Positions 1 through 10,187 of a DNA stretch of 64,000 nucleotides are shown piece by piece. Below the pieces are notes generated by a model. That model saw only the letters and a program-made list of their open reading frames with translations, had not been told where the DNA came from and did no database searches. Origin of the DNA: Gymnogyps californianus. Lineage: Eukaryota > Chordata > Aves > Accipitriformes > Cathartidae. The translations under genes were made by a program, and so were the position numbers. Position 1 is the first letter of the stretch; every line of letters begins with the position of its first letter. The stretch is taken from positions 217,515,494-217,579,493 of the forward strand of contig NC_059471.1 in NCBI RefSeq assembly GCF_018139145.2, read 5' to 3'.

Positions 1-311
1 GTGTTGCCTTCTCAAACTGGAAGTGAGCTTCAGCTACCCACTTTCTGGTTTCTACCTATTTAAATCAGCCCTCCAGCAGCACTTTCTGGCTCTGTTTAAT
101 TAGGACAGTATCTGTTCTCTTCAGTCTTGGCCTCAAGAGCTTAGGGGGTTTGGGGTTTGGGGTTTTTTTTTTTTTTCTGTCATTTCCCCCCTCTCTGCAA
201 CTGGCCGTAGACTGAATCTGTCTCGCACTCACCACGTTGTTGGCTCCTGGGTTAGAACTCGATCACTGAGCCTCTCTTACAGTAATCTCTCAAATGTTGC
301 TTTGTCCCCAG

Positions 312-442
312 GTGTATACAGAGGCGGCTGTGATGTGCTGGTAAGGTCCAGGCTTGCACTAGGAGATGGCGTGACCATGCAGGTGACTGTTAGGAGCAAG
401 GAAGAAACGCCCGTAGATGTCATCCTGGCTTCTGTAGGCTGA
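312..442 (+). CDS. COPG2: COPG2, last coding exon (coatomer subunit gamma-2, C-terminus)
   Basis: A consensus acceptor (tttgtccccag) precedes an open segment that enters in phase 2 and encodes 42 residues and a TGA at 440-442. The peptide contains [15 protein letters not shown] and ends [10 protein letters not shown], which I recognise as the C-terminal appendage end of gamma-COP. COPG2 is a subunit of the COPI coat that carries Golgi-to-ER and intra-Golgi vesicles; the appendage binds coat regulators. In mammals COPG2 lies tail to tail with MEST, and the same arrangement is seen here, which supports COPG2 over COPG1. Only this exon lies in the window; 1-311 looks like the preceding intron. 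Orthology is inferred from peptide and synteny. Confidence 0.9.
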
Positions 443-752
443 GTGTTACAGCACATCGACTGTGGTGGAAACCTCCTTTGCAAGCACCGGTTGGGTATTT
501 GCCGGATATCAAGCAGCCTGTCTGTCCTTCTGCATGTAGTTTTTATTCCTCGATTTGGTAAATATTTTGTATGATGTTACAGTAGTGGCAATAGTGGCTG
601 GCTGGTACTGAGCCTTTCCCCTGTCCCTTCCCTCGTTGTCCCTTACACGTTCCCGTCTAACTTATTGCATCTCTGGCCACTTGCAGTAGAGCAGGGAAGA
701 TAAAAGATGCAGGTGGTAAGAAAATGGAATCAGAATTTTGTCAAAACTGATT

Positions 753-758
753 TTTATT
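753..758 (-). terminator. MEST: MEST poly(A) signal AATAAA (minus strand)
   Basis: The plus strand reads TTTATT, which is AATAAA on the MEST strand, about 1.48 kb after the MEST stop. A 3'UTR of that size fits MEST in other vertebrates as I recall it. No protein-coding exon is visible in 759-2237, consistent with untranslated sequence. Confidence 0.5.
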
Positions 759-2237
759 AACAGAAAATAAACACTGGTCCAAGTAGTGGAATTCATATGA
801 ATTACTGTTAATAAAATAGAAATTTCTTGTTCTAATTCTGTCTGCTTTAGTACAGAAAAAGTAGCCCATAATGGCTGTTTACTCAGCAGAAGCCCCTTAT
901 TCCTAAAGGGATGCTATTAAATTTCAAACATAAGCAGTTAAAAACCACACAAAACCTGCAGAGTCTGCCAACCTGCAAATTTACAATATCTTGATGATTG
1001 TCTCCTCTGTTCCACACAGAAAATCAATGTACAGAGAGAGAGATTAAACTTCACCTATCAAGGCATATTCAATTCTCTGAGCCTTATGTCAGATAATACC
1101 AAACAACAGTGCGGCCTTTTCCTGGGCTCAAAGATGTGAAACATCCTGTATCAAAAGTTGGGAAGAGAGGGGGAAGGAGGGACCTTGCGGTGACTTCCTT
1201 GTGAGGGAAGTTCTGCGTCTCTCTGCTGATGAACTGGTGTATCTTTAGTTACCAAGTCAGGGTGAGGAAGGAAGGAATACTGTTTTAATGCTAATTTAAC
1301 CACCTGTCCCAGATCCCTGTGGCTGGAATAGCTATTGCTCAGAACACTTTGGCTTTTGCTAGTGCCAGTACTGCATATTCAGCTTGCTCTAGTGAACCAG
1401 GTACGAGCCCGCCCTGGTAGAACTGCGTGCTACGGCCGAAGCTCCTGAGATAGTCCCAGGGGTGTAGTGTCAGTGAGCGGCTCTGCTTGTTGAACTGAAA
1501 ATCAGAGAAACAAGGAATGTGGTGAAAACTTGAGGTTTAGAGCTTGCCTTTGGGTAACTGGCCATTAAAAAGAGATTACTGAAGACATAATTACAGTGCT
1601 TAAATGTCCCTTTATGGGTGCAGAGCATCATTGCCTATACTTTGGGGGATTACAGATCCAGCTCTCCTGCTGTATTTAGTGTAGGCAAACTCAGTTTCAA
1701 ATTCTTCAGTCCTGACAAGTTGGCCAAGTATTATAACACTTAGCGGAGGGATATAATTTAAACTGCCTGCTCAGCAACTCAAAAAACAGACCAACATCCT
1801 TCTTGGGAATATGTGCATCAACCCTTGGCTGGCAGTGGTCCTGTCGACCTGTGGCACGCAGCATAGCCTAGCAATGAAGGCAAGTAAGGACTCTTGGACT
1901 GACGTACGTGCTTTGCCTCCCCTCAGGTGCCCCTGTTCTCCCTTGAGCCCTCCTGGCTCTAAATACAGAGACAGGCCAGTCAAGAAGCAAGGTGAGCGCA
2001 GGGCTGGAAGAGCTGTCAGCATCCTGTAACTCTGCTTAGGCTGACAGTTTTGTCCGTGCCTCCCTGCAAGCTAACCTTTTCCGATGCAGTTAAATCCTTT
2101 GAGCGTAAATGCAGCAGTTTGTCAGCCAAAGATTAGGGTGTTGGCGCAAAGTGTTGGATCTGGAGATAAAAAAAATCGAGGTTTCTTCCTGGCCCCAAAG
2201 CCTGACTCATAAACAGCGAGAACTGAGCTGCAGCAGC
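759..2237 (-). other. MEST: MEST 3' untranslated region (inferred)
   Basis: This stretch runs from the MEST stop codon to the only well placed AATAAA on the minus strand. It holds no exon that I recognise. The short open frames in it lack conserved character. Extent is inferred from the poly(A) signal. Confidence 0.5.
766..771 (+). terminator. COPG2: COPG2 poly(A) signal AATAAA
   Basis: AATAAA lies 324 bases after the COPG2 stop codon. A second copy lies at 810-815, so the 3' end may be heterogeneous. The stretch 443-765 would be COPG2 3'UTR. It lies eight bases beyond the opposing MEST signal. Confidence 0.55.
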
Positions 2238-5200
2238 TCAGAAGGAGTTGATGAAGTTCAGATACGCATTCAGGAAGCCTGTCGGATCCTCCAGCTGTGG
2301 ATAGTGGCTAATGTGGTCGTCCAGCACAGACACCGTGGACATGGGAAGCACCTTCCTGTTGGAAGAATGCAGCAAGGCTTAAGCAGAGGAACTACAGCTC
2401 GGCCCACAGCCAGCCAGATGCTGCCGGTGAGGAGGACAGTACCCTCTTGCACCGTTAGAATTCTGCCCATAACATGGTTTTGGGACAAAAAAAGCCTGTA
2501 GCAGCTACAGTTGACCACTCTTCCAAGCGCTGGATTTACTTCAGGTTAGTTTGGAGGAGAAGACTGCCTCAGTCTGATGTGGTTTTAAAATGCATGATTG
2601 ATTTGACTGAGAATTGTGACTTTGATGCCTAAAATGGGGAAGCAGTTTCCAAACTGCGGAAGGCTCCGACTGAATCACCTGGCTGTGCAGGTTACAGGTG
2701 GGAATTAAAAACAGCCTCGATGAAAAGGGAATGGAAGGAAAAGTCTGAGACAAAAATCTCCCTCGAAATGAAACCCCAGTTGCGTATTCCCGCTTTGTGG
2801 CAGCATTGTCTTACTTGTAAAGCTGAAGAAACTCTGGGTGCGGATTCACAGGGTCCAGGGGCCCATAGATTAGATGCACTGCAAGAGAGAAGCACAGACA
2901 GAGCTTTTAAACCCAAGGACATCCCTAAACTCAGCCAAGGAGGCCTGTTGCAGACATGTTGCCCCCTCGCACGGAGCTTGGGAAGCTTTCAGCGGAGCAC
3001 TGAGCAAAGCGGCTGCCAAAAGGGCTCCTGCTTCTCTGCCCTAGGGTCAAGTTCAGCCTCCAAACCTCTTCCTGCAAACACCAAACCTTTCCTTGACTGG
3101 TTGCAATTTCTCTTGAGCTTGAAAAGCACCTCGGCTTCCCTGGGGCAGCGGCTGGAGAAACCAGAGGCTGTGAACCAGCCTCTAAAGGAAAGTTACCTCT
3201 GCTCAGTGGAACAAATTCTTCTTCCTCTTACCTTAAGAAGCTCACAGCTCTCCGCTGTAACCGAGCCTTAAACTGGAGCAGGGAGGTTTGTGACGCTATC
3301 CCCCCCCCGCACAAACCAGATTTAAACCATGTCGTCCTCATCCGAATAACAAGAAGCTCCAGTGATTAGTGGAAGGAGCCAGCACCGCGCTCCAGTGCCT
3401 GCAGGCGAGAGGGGCGATTCCCAACATCCCGACCAGTAAATCCAAGAAAACACATTCCTACTCACATGGGACAGAGGTGGACATCAAAGCCCCAACCCAG
3501 CGGTCTCTGTGCTTCTTTCTCTGGTTTATGTACTGCAAAATACTGAAGAGAAACCTGTTGTTATGCAGCGGACGGTGCCTCGAGGTGCTGCACAGCCTGG
3601 AAATTGCTCTCGGGGTAATGTACACCTGTGCAATGAGACGGAGGTGGAACCTGCATCTCCCACGGACCACCCTCCTTGGGGCAGCAGCAACACAAAATCA
3701 GTCTGCTGACCATCCCTGAGCTTAGTGACTTGGTTTTTTTTTTTTATTTATTTAGACAGTCAGCAAATAAAAGTGCAAATGAGGTTGGGACACTGACTCC
3801 AGGTCTCGCCCTAAGTGCAGAGTCCAGTTCAGAGTCCTGCTGGAGGATAACCCGAGTTCATTTATGAAGGGAGAAACAGCTTGCAGTCTGGGGAGACGGG
3901 AGGATAAGGTTTGAATCCTTCCCAGCTGAGACGGAAGCAAATTTGGGTCCTCTGCTCCCAAATGCCACTGCCTTGGAAAAGGGGGTGAACCATCGTAACC
4001 TTTGTGCCAGGCGGTGCAAGTAAGTGACAGCGGGCTGCAGGCAGCTGGCAAAGGAGCACCGAAAGCTTGGTTGCCCCCAAGCCCCCTTAACAAACTCCAT
4101 GCTGCTTCGCTTTGGGCAGCAGGGCAAAAAGTGGGTTTGCCATCGGATCTTACAAAATGCCGGGGCAGAAATCAGTCTGCTGAAAGCCAACGCCGAGGCA
4201 GCCCCGTCTGAGCGCTCCCGTGCACGGATCACAGGCATTGCAGCGGCTCTGAAACCATTTCAGTGCCCCACAGAAGAGGAGTCAGCGCTGAACCGCTGAG
4301 CGTGCAGGAATGCAGGAGAAGATAAATTGCACTGGTCAGGTCTTACAGTGAAAGTCGGAATTGCTAACAGCTCCTCAGCCTGTCTCGTCACCCCAGCCCG
4401 CAACTCGGGGTGACTCCGTGCTTCAGCACAGCTCTTAGGGGCTGAGGCTCACAATTTAAACGTCAGGTTCAAGTCAGTTGGGTTATAAAAAGCCTTGCAA
4501 GAACGGGAAGCTACACCAAATAAATGTACTGATACTCTGACACATGACATTTAAGGGGCTGGAGATATTTTGGCACTGAGCTTCCCATAACGGCTGCGCT
4601 TCTGACAAAGGTGACGTTGCAAAAATTTGCCACGACGGGCCTTGCCAAGTGGGCAGTGCATCAGGTGGTGTACCCATTGCTGGGCTTGGGCGAGTATCCC
4701 TCGTTATAAAAGGCAATTAGTGAGTGCCCTTTGGAGAGGCTCAGCTATTTGGTCTGGAGATTGTCCCCAGCGGGAGGAGAGAGGAGTTTGCACGCTGGGG
4801 GAGAAGGACACACGCAGGCCCCACTGAACGGGGATACTGAACTCACAACTACCAGCCTGAGGTCCTTCCAAAAGTCCCGAACTGGAGAAAACCAGATTTA
4901 GCTCCAGTTGTTAACAAAAACCCACAAATTCAAGCCCTTAACTTGTAAAGAAGAAAAAAAAAAACCCACGTTCTACATCTCCAGCGTTGTCCTTCTCCCA
5001 CCATGTGCAGGCTCAGATCCTCCTGACTCCAGACTTCATTTACCTGCCTTGCATCATCCCAGCAAGAATCCCTGCTCCTACATCACACCCCAGCTCTTTT
5101 TTGGGGTGCAATGATGATCTGAGGCCCCAACAGAAGCAGCTGGAGGCTCTGGAGAGCCAGTGTCAAGGGACCTGGCCGAGCTCCGGTAACTTCCGAGCCG

Positions 5201-8200
5201 CTGCATGGCTCTGCCTGCAACCAGAGGGACGCCGCGGGTGTAAAACTAATCTCCATGCAGCAATTAATGGTGACGTACCTGTCAACAACGAGATTACCGT
5301 CGTTGGTCCGCACCGCCGTCCACATATCCCAGTACTCTGCCTGCGAAGGCTGCGTGTAGGGCCCGAAGACCGCCCCAAGCCTGGAAAAAAAAGAGTTCAG
5401 AGCAGCACGGCACCAGCTGTGTTAGCATGCGACTCAAAAACTAGCCGATGGCAAAAAAACAGTCGAGCGCTTCCAGCTTCCACTGCGAAACACGTGGGTG
5501 CAAGCGCAGCACTGCAAATCGTCCCCCAAAGGCACCCAGTGTTGGACTTAGCGGCCAGTCTAAAGGGCTTTTTGGAAAAAAAGAGGGTTTGCAACATCTG
5601 ATAAAAATATATATCTGATTGCGCACCGTATGCAGAGTGTGGTTAGGGTTTTCATTGCCTCTGCAACGCACATGAGTCCAATACTCATGGGAGAGAAGGA
5701 TTTCAGCGTACAGTGAAAAGCCGTCTGGTTTATTATTAGGCTGAAGCGCTTTGCCAACCTGGAGAGGGAATGGCCCAGAAGATCAAGGTCATTCAAATCC
5801 AGGGGGAAATCTCTCCTGCGACACTGCTGGGGGATCTGCTCACCTGCCAAATACCCGCTACACTAATTCCTACGTTGGCCCCCTCCCCGCTTGGCTCGCG
5901 TCCCCCGTACGGACTGTGCCCAGCGGCACGGAGACCCCACTCACCCTCTGGAGAAGAAAAAGAAGTTCATCAGCCGCGTGATGACGGGGGAGAGCAAACC
6001 CCCATCCTTGAGGATCTTGGGCAGAAGGGAAAAAAGGAGACAGCACTACTCGGTATCGTACAGATGGGGAAATCCTGCCTCCTCGGAGGGCTTCTCCCTC
6101 AGCTCCCCATATTAGTTGGGACACTCGGATGCGACGAGCCGCATCCTGACAGCCCCTGCCTTTCCCCGCCACCTCTAACGATGCCTGCGAGCAGCTCAGG
6201 TGCCATTACCCAAGCGGGAAAAGCAGCAGGCATCTGAGCCAGGTAAAACCCCAGACTCACGGAGTCCGACTTCTGCTTGAGGGGCGATTCAGTAGGACTA
6301 GAGGGGGTAGCAGCTCACCTTCTGGATGAACCGGGGGTAGTGCGTTTCGGGGAAAATCCCTGGAAGGACGTCAGAGAACAGAGTTGTAACGCTACAAGTG
6401 TTTTGCTCTCCATCTCCCAGTTTCTCCCCTTCTTCACGGTGCCATGAAAGGTGGCACAGGCAGCCCGAGGACTGACGCTCCCGGTTAATTACAGCACCTT
6501 AATTGCAATTTGCTTGGAGTTCGGGTGGTGCTTTCCCTAGGGTGATGGAGACGGGAAGGCCATCCCATCCCATGGATCCCCATCCCTCCCAGTCCACCCA
6601 TCCCACCACGTGGGGCAAACCTTACCTCCATTGGATAAACATAGGCTGTTGATCAAGATGCTTCCAGTTTTATTGTGCTCATACCTGGGGACAGAAGAGA
6701 AGAAGGTGAAAGACAACTAGACCTCTCCAGGCTCCAAGAAGTGACGGACCAGCAAGTCAAATTAACAGCGTCAGATCATCTCTGCTCCCCTGCTGTCCCT
6801 GGCTTGATAAGAAGGAGCTCAGGAGGGCAGTTAAACATCCTGGCAGCTGGGATTTGATGGATGGGAGCCTCAGATCTGCCCACCATGGATGTGCCCTGAG
6901 ACCTCCCAGCCTTCGTTACAGCTGTAGGTACAGGGGAAAGGGGGTTCTACGCTATGTCCTTCCACTTATCTGTTGGAAATCGTCTTGATGGGGACAACAA
7001 AGAGCAGCATCAGTGGTTGCAGTGACCTGTGCAGCAGCTCCTGTGCGACCGTATCCCCGTAATCGTGGGACAGGAGATTAATCCTCTGGTGGTGGAGGCC
7101 GAGGTGACGCACCAGTCCCTCGACGATACTGGCTTGCTCAAAGATGGAGTAGTGGTGGGGCCTCTGCGAAGCAAAGCAGGAGAGGAGCCACAGTGAGAGC
7201 CTGACCCACCGTGAGCCCACAAACTCCAGAATAAACACCCAAATGGAGGAATATGGGGTGGAGACCAGCAGTTTGCGACCCCAGACAGAACAGTCGGGAT
7301 GTCCTGGGCCGGTAGCTACATCCACAAGCCCAGGGGAGCACTGCCCGTGCCCCAGAGGGATCAAGGTGTGCTTTGGAGTCACGTCAAACCCAAGTAAAGG
7401 CAAGATGGTGACAGAGCCAACGTCCACCGCGGACCTTCCCCATCCCTTCTGCTATTATAATGTCTTATTCCTTTTCCAGACCTAAATGGGAGAAGAAACT
7501 GGACTGCAAATGCCAATTTTCCGGGGATGCTGGCACGGCAGAACAACCTCTGGGCCAAAAGCAACTGCAAAAATCCCCTTCCCAGGCTACTTACAGGCTT
7601 GTCACTGAAACCGAATCCTACGAAATCCAGAGCAATCACCCGGTGAAACCGCTGGGTTAGCCCTTCCCAGATCTGGAAAGAGGAGAAATGCATTAAAAAA
7701 ACGGCTGACGGGAGGGGAGAGAGGAAAAGTCTACGGCGATGCGCAGCCACGGACGGCCACGCTTCCCTCCGCTCCCCCAGACAGCACCTTCCAGCTCCGA
7801 GAAAACTGCAGGAGGTTGAAATTTCCCAATAAACAGCAAGACCATTCCACCAAAAAAGCCAAGAAATAGTTGTGGGTCTTTTCCTCCTGCTTTGGGCTGG
7901 AGTGCGGGAAAGGGCGACATGAAAAGAGCTTGGCTCCCGTGCAAGGTGTCGGGAGAGGAACAGGGCTGATATCCCGGAGCACGGATGTACCCCCGGCAGA
8001 AACTCCTGTGGAGCATCGCCCACCCTGCACTGACCCATCACCCGTGTCCGTCTGCTCGTCCCCGGGAGGGAGAAACCGTGGGGTTTGCTATCGACATCCA
8101 AACCCCCATGCACTCGCTCCCCTCACCTTGCACCAGTCGTAGCTGGAGGTTGGGAAGCCGTGCAGGAGGATGATGATGTCGGAGCTGCCAACGGCACCGG

Positions 8201-9007
8201 TCGAATCTGGGGAGGAAACGGGGCACCTCAGGGTCAGCTTCCCCCCCACACACACACAATTTTCTCCCTGTAAGACAGGCATTGCCGTTCGCCCTGCTGG
8301 GAGCCCAACCAGCAGCGCGGTGTTACCTCTCCCCCTGCTCCCCCAAAACCAAGCGTGGGTTTGCCTCACACCGCAGCTTCCCAGTGCCAGCGTGGCTTTG
8401 GAAACCCATCCAGACGAGCCACCGCGGCCGCCAGCACTAGCTACTTGATGCAAACCAGGGTTTTACTTAGCACAAATTAATTGCATCTGCCCCTAAGTTG
8501 CTACGATGTGTAACAACTGCTCCAGCAAAAAGGTTTTTCAGTATCTTTTCCTTGCTGTGATCTGTCGGAGGCTCTTGGGATCCTTCCCCGCCAACACCAA
8601 GGTATTGCCGCTGCTGCACAAGGACCAACCTTCACGGCTTCACCCAATTAAAACGTTTTGATAACGAACAGCCACACTGCGCCTGGATCCACGCAGCGGG
8701 TCCCCCTAAAGCCATTACATTTTGGGAGGGATCTGCTATCTCTCTGCCTGGCCTGGGGGACATCTCTGGGACCACCGAGGGGAGCAGAGCCCCCAGTCCC
8801 GCTCCCCACTGGGATGGACGAGGTGTCCCCAGGGCTCGGCGCGGCCCCGTCACCTCTGTAGAAGATGTTCTGGTCCTTGTAGGTGAAGTAGCCTCCGGAG
8901 GACCTCCAGGAGCGGAGAGCCGGGGAGAGCTTGGGGGGCGGGATGTGCAGGTAGATGGCGAGGAGAGGCACGCTCAGCAGCCCCACTTGCATCCACCACT
9001 CCTTCAT
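2238..9007 (-). CDS. MEST: MEST (mesoderm specific transcript), alpha/beta-hydrolase, complete, 326 aa
   Basis: Coding exons in transcript order: 9007-8854, 8206-8127, 7672-7595, 7163-7027, 6684-6626, 6359-6319, 6015-5945, 5380-5279, 3542-3466, 2878-2815, 2355-2238. All introns are GT-AG, phases join exactly, and the sum is 981 bases (326 codons plus TGA), the length of the shorter human MEST form. The start is the ATG of [11 protein letters not shown]; a TGA lies three codons upstream in the predicted spliced leader, so a longer N-terminus is unlikely. Residues 7-22 form a membrane segment (ER in mammals). HGFP near 67-70 is the oxyanion motif. SHDYGD at 136-141 is a nucleophile-elbow-like turn resembling epoxide hydrolases, with Asp138 the candidate nucleophile. 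The C-terminus has [13 protein letters not shown], holding the candidate catalytic His. The substrate is unknown to me. MEST is imprinted in therian mammals; birds are not known to imprint it. Confidence 0.96.
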
Positions 9008-9054
9008 CCTGCGGGAGAGAGCGAGGCGCCTGTCTACTGCGATCTGCCCCACAA

Positions 9055-9210
9055 CCCCCACGTTCCCCCTAACCCACCGCCATGTCCCCAAAACCCCCAC
9101 ATCCCTATAACTCACCTCCAAGTCCCCAAAACCCCCACATCCCCATAACCCAACCCCACGTCCCCATAACCCACCTCCAAGTCCCCCAAAGCCCCGCACC
9201 CCCATACCCT
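9055..9210 (+). repeat. C-rich minisatellite in MEST intron 1
   Basis: Degenerate copies of a block like CCCCATAACCCACCTCCAAG with intervening CCCCAAAACCCCCACAT follow one another. It lies immediately upstream, in the MEST direction, of the exon carrying the start codon. Confidence 0.75.
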
Positions 9211-9273
9211 GCATGTCCCTGGGGTGGTAGGTCCGTGACAGAAAGTGGTCTCTGCAGTAAAGGCTAGGGGGTT

Positions 9274-9550
9274 TGAGGGGGGACGTGGGCCCCATTTGGG
9301 GTCTGAGGGACGGATGTGGCCCCAGAAGGGGTCTGAGGGGGAGTGTGGCCCCATACAGAGTCTGAGGGAGGACACGGGCCCCACTGGGGGTCTAAGGGGG
9401 GACGTGGGCCCAATTGAGGGCTGAGGGGGGACATGGGCCCCATAGGGGGTTTAAGGGGGTGTATGGGCTCCATAGGGGGCCTGAGGGGGGACATGGGCCC
9501 CATAGCGGGTCTGAGGGGGTGTGTGGCCCCAATGTGAGGGCTGGGGGTCA
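9274..9550 (+). repeat. 30-bp tandem repeat, about nine copies, in MEST intron 1
   Basis: About nine degenerate units of roughly 30 bases, each with a core like GACATGGGCCCCATAGGGGG followed by TCTGAGG, run head to tail. The array abuts the CpG island promoter. I see no coding potential. Confidence 0.85.
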
Positions 9551-9859
9551 AAGGGAAGCCAAAGGTTGGGAGGTGGGGTGCTGAAGCCCCGCCCCGTGCC
9601 ACGCCCCAAGAAGCACCGCCCCATCACAGCAAGGCCACGCCCTCACGAACAAGCCCCGCCCCTCCAGGGGCCAAACCTCGCCCCCAGCAGGCCCCGCCCC
9701 TCGGGGCAGCACTTGCCCCCCGCAGGCCACGCCCCCCTCCCTGCCGCACGCCCCCTCCCCTGAGGGGGAGCAGGTCCCGCCCCCCAGCGGCGGTGGGCGG
9801 AGCCTCCGTGCCTGGCGGGGCCGCGGGGCGGGCGGGCGGGGGGACCGCGCGCGCCTCAC

Positions 9860-9990
9860 CTGCCTCAGGTGCTTCGGCCGCGCGCCGCTAAGGCGCTCCG
9901 AGGGCGGGGCCAGCGCCCCGCCCCGCGCATGCGCCTGCCGGCCGCCCCGCCCCCCCACTTCCCGCGCGTCACGGCGCATGCAGCCGCGGC
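9860..9990 (-). other. MEST: MEST 5' non-coding exon (probable; upstream end approximate)
   Basis: On the minus strand, CACCTGAGGCAG is followed by GTGAGG, a strong donor ending at 9860 inside the CpG island. Splicing to the acceptor at 9009-9010 puts a stop three codons before the MEST ATG, so this exon would be untranslated. The transcription start is not visible and the outer coordinate is a guess within the island. Confidence 0.45.
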
Positions 9991-10052
9991 GTCCCCCGTT
10001 GCCCGGCGACGATTGAGCGCTGTCAGCCGCCCGCGCCCCTGCGCGGCGTCTG

Positions 10053-10081
10053 ATTGGCCGCGGGCGCGACGGGCGGCCAAT
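10053..10081. promoter_or_regulatory. Pair of divergent CCAAT boxes (NF-Y type)
   Basis: ATTGG at 10053-10057 is CCAAT on the MEST strand and CCAAT at 10077-10081 faces CEP41. Each is flanked by GGCCG or GGCGG. Binding by NF-Y is inferred from the motif only. Confidence 0.5.
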
Positions 10082-10187
10082 CGGGGCGGGGGTAGTTGCG
10101 GGGTGGGACGCCAGAACCGGACGGCGGGTGGGCAGGCGGGAGTGAGGGAAGGAAGGAGGGGAGCGGCGGGGCGTCTGCTGCGGGAAG

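Noticed and set aside
4987..5601. A 204-codon plus-strand frame inside MEST.
   Set aside because: It runs antisense across MEST exon 8 and introns with no conserved character.
8207..8853. Possible miR-335 in MEST intron 2, as in mammals.
   Set aside because: I find no match to the miR-335 seed region in proper orientation; the nearest resemblance near 8573 is one base off and lacks a hairpin.
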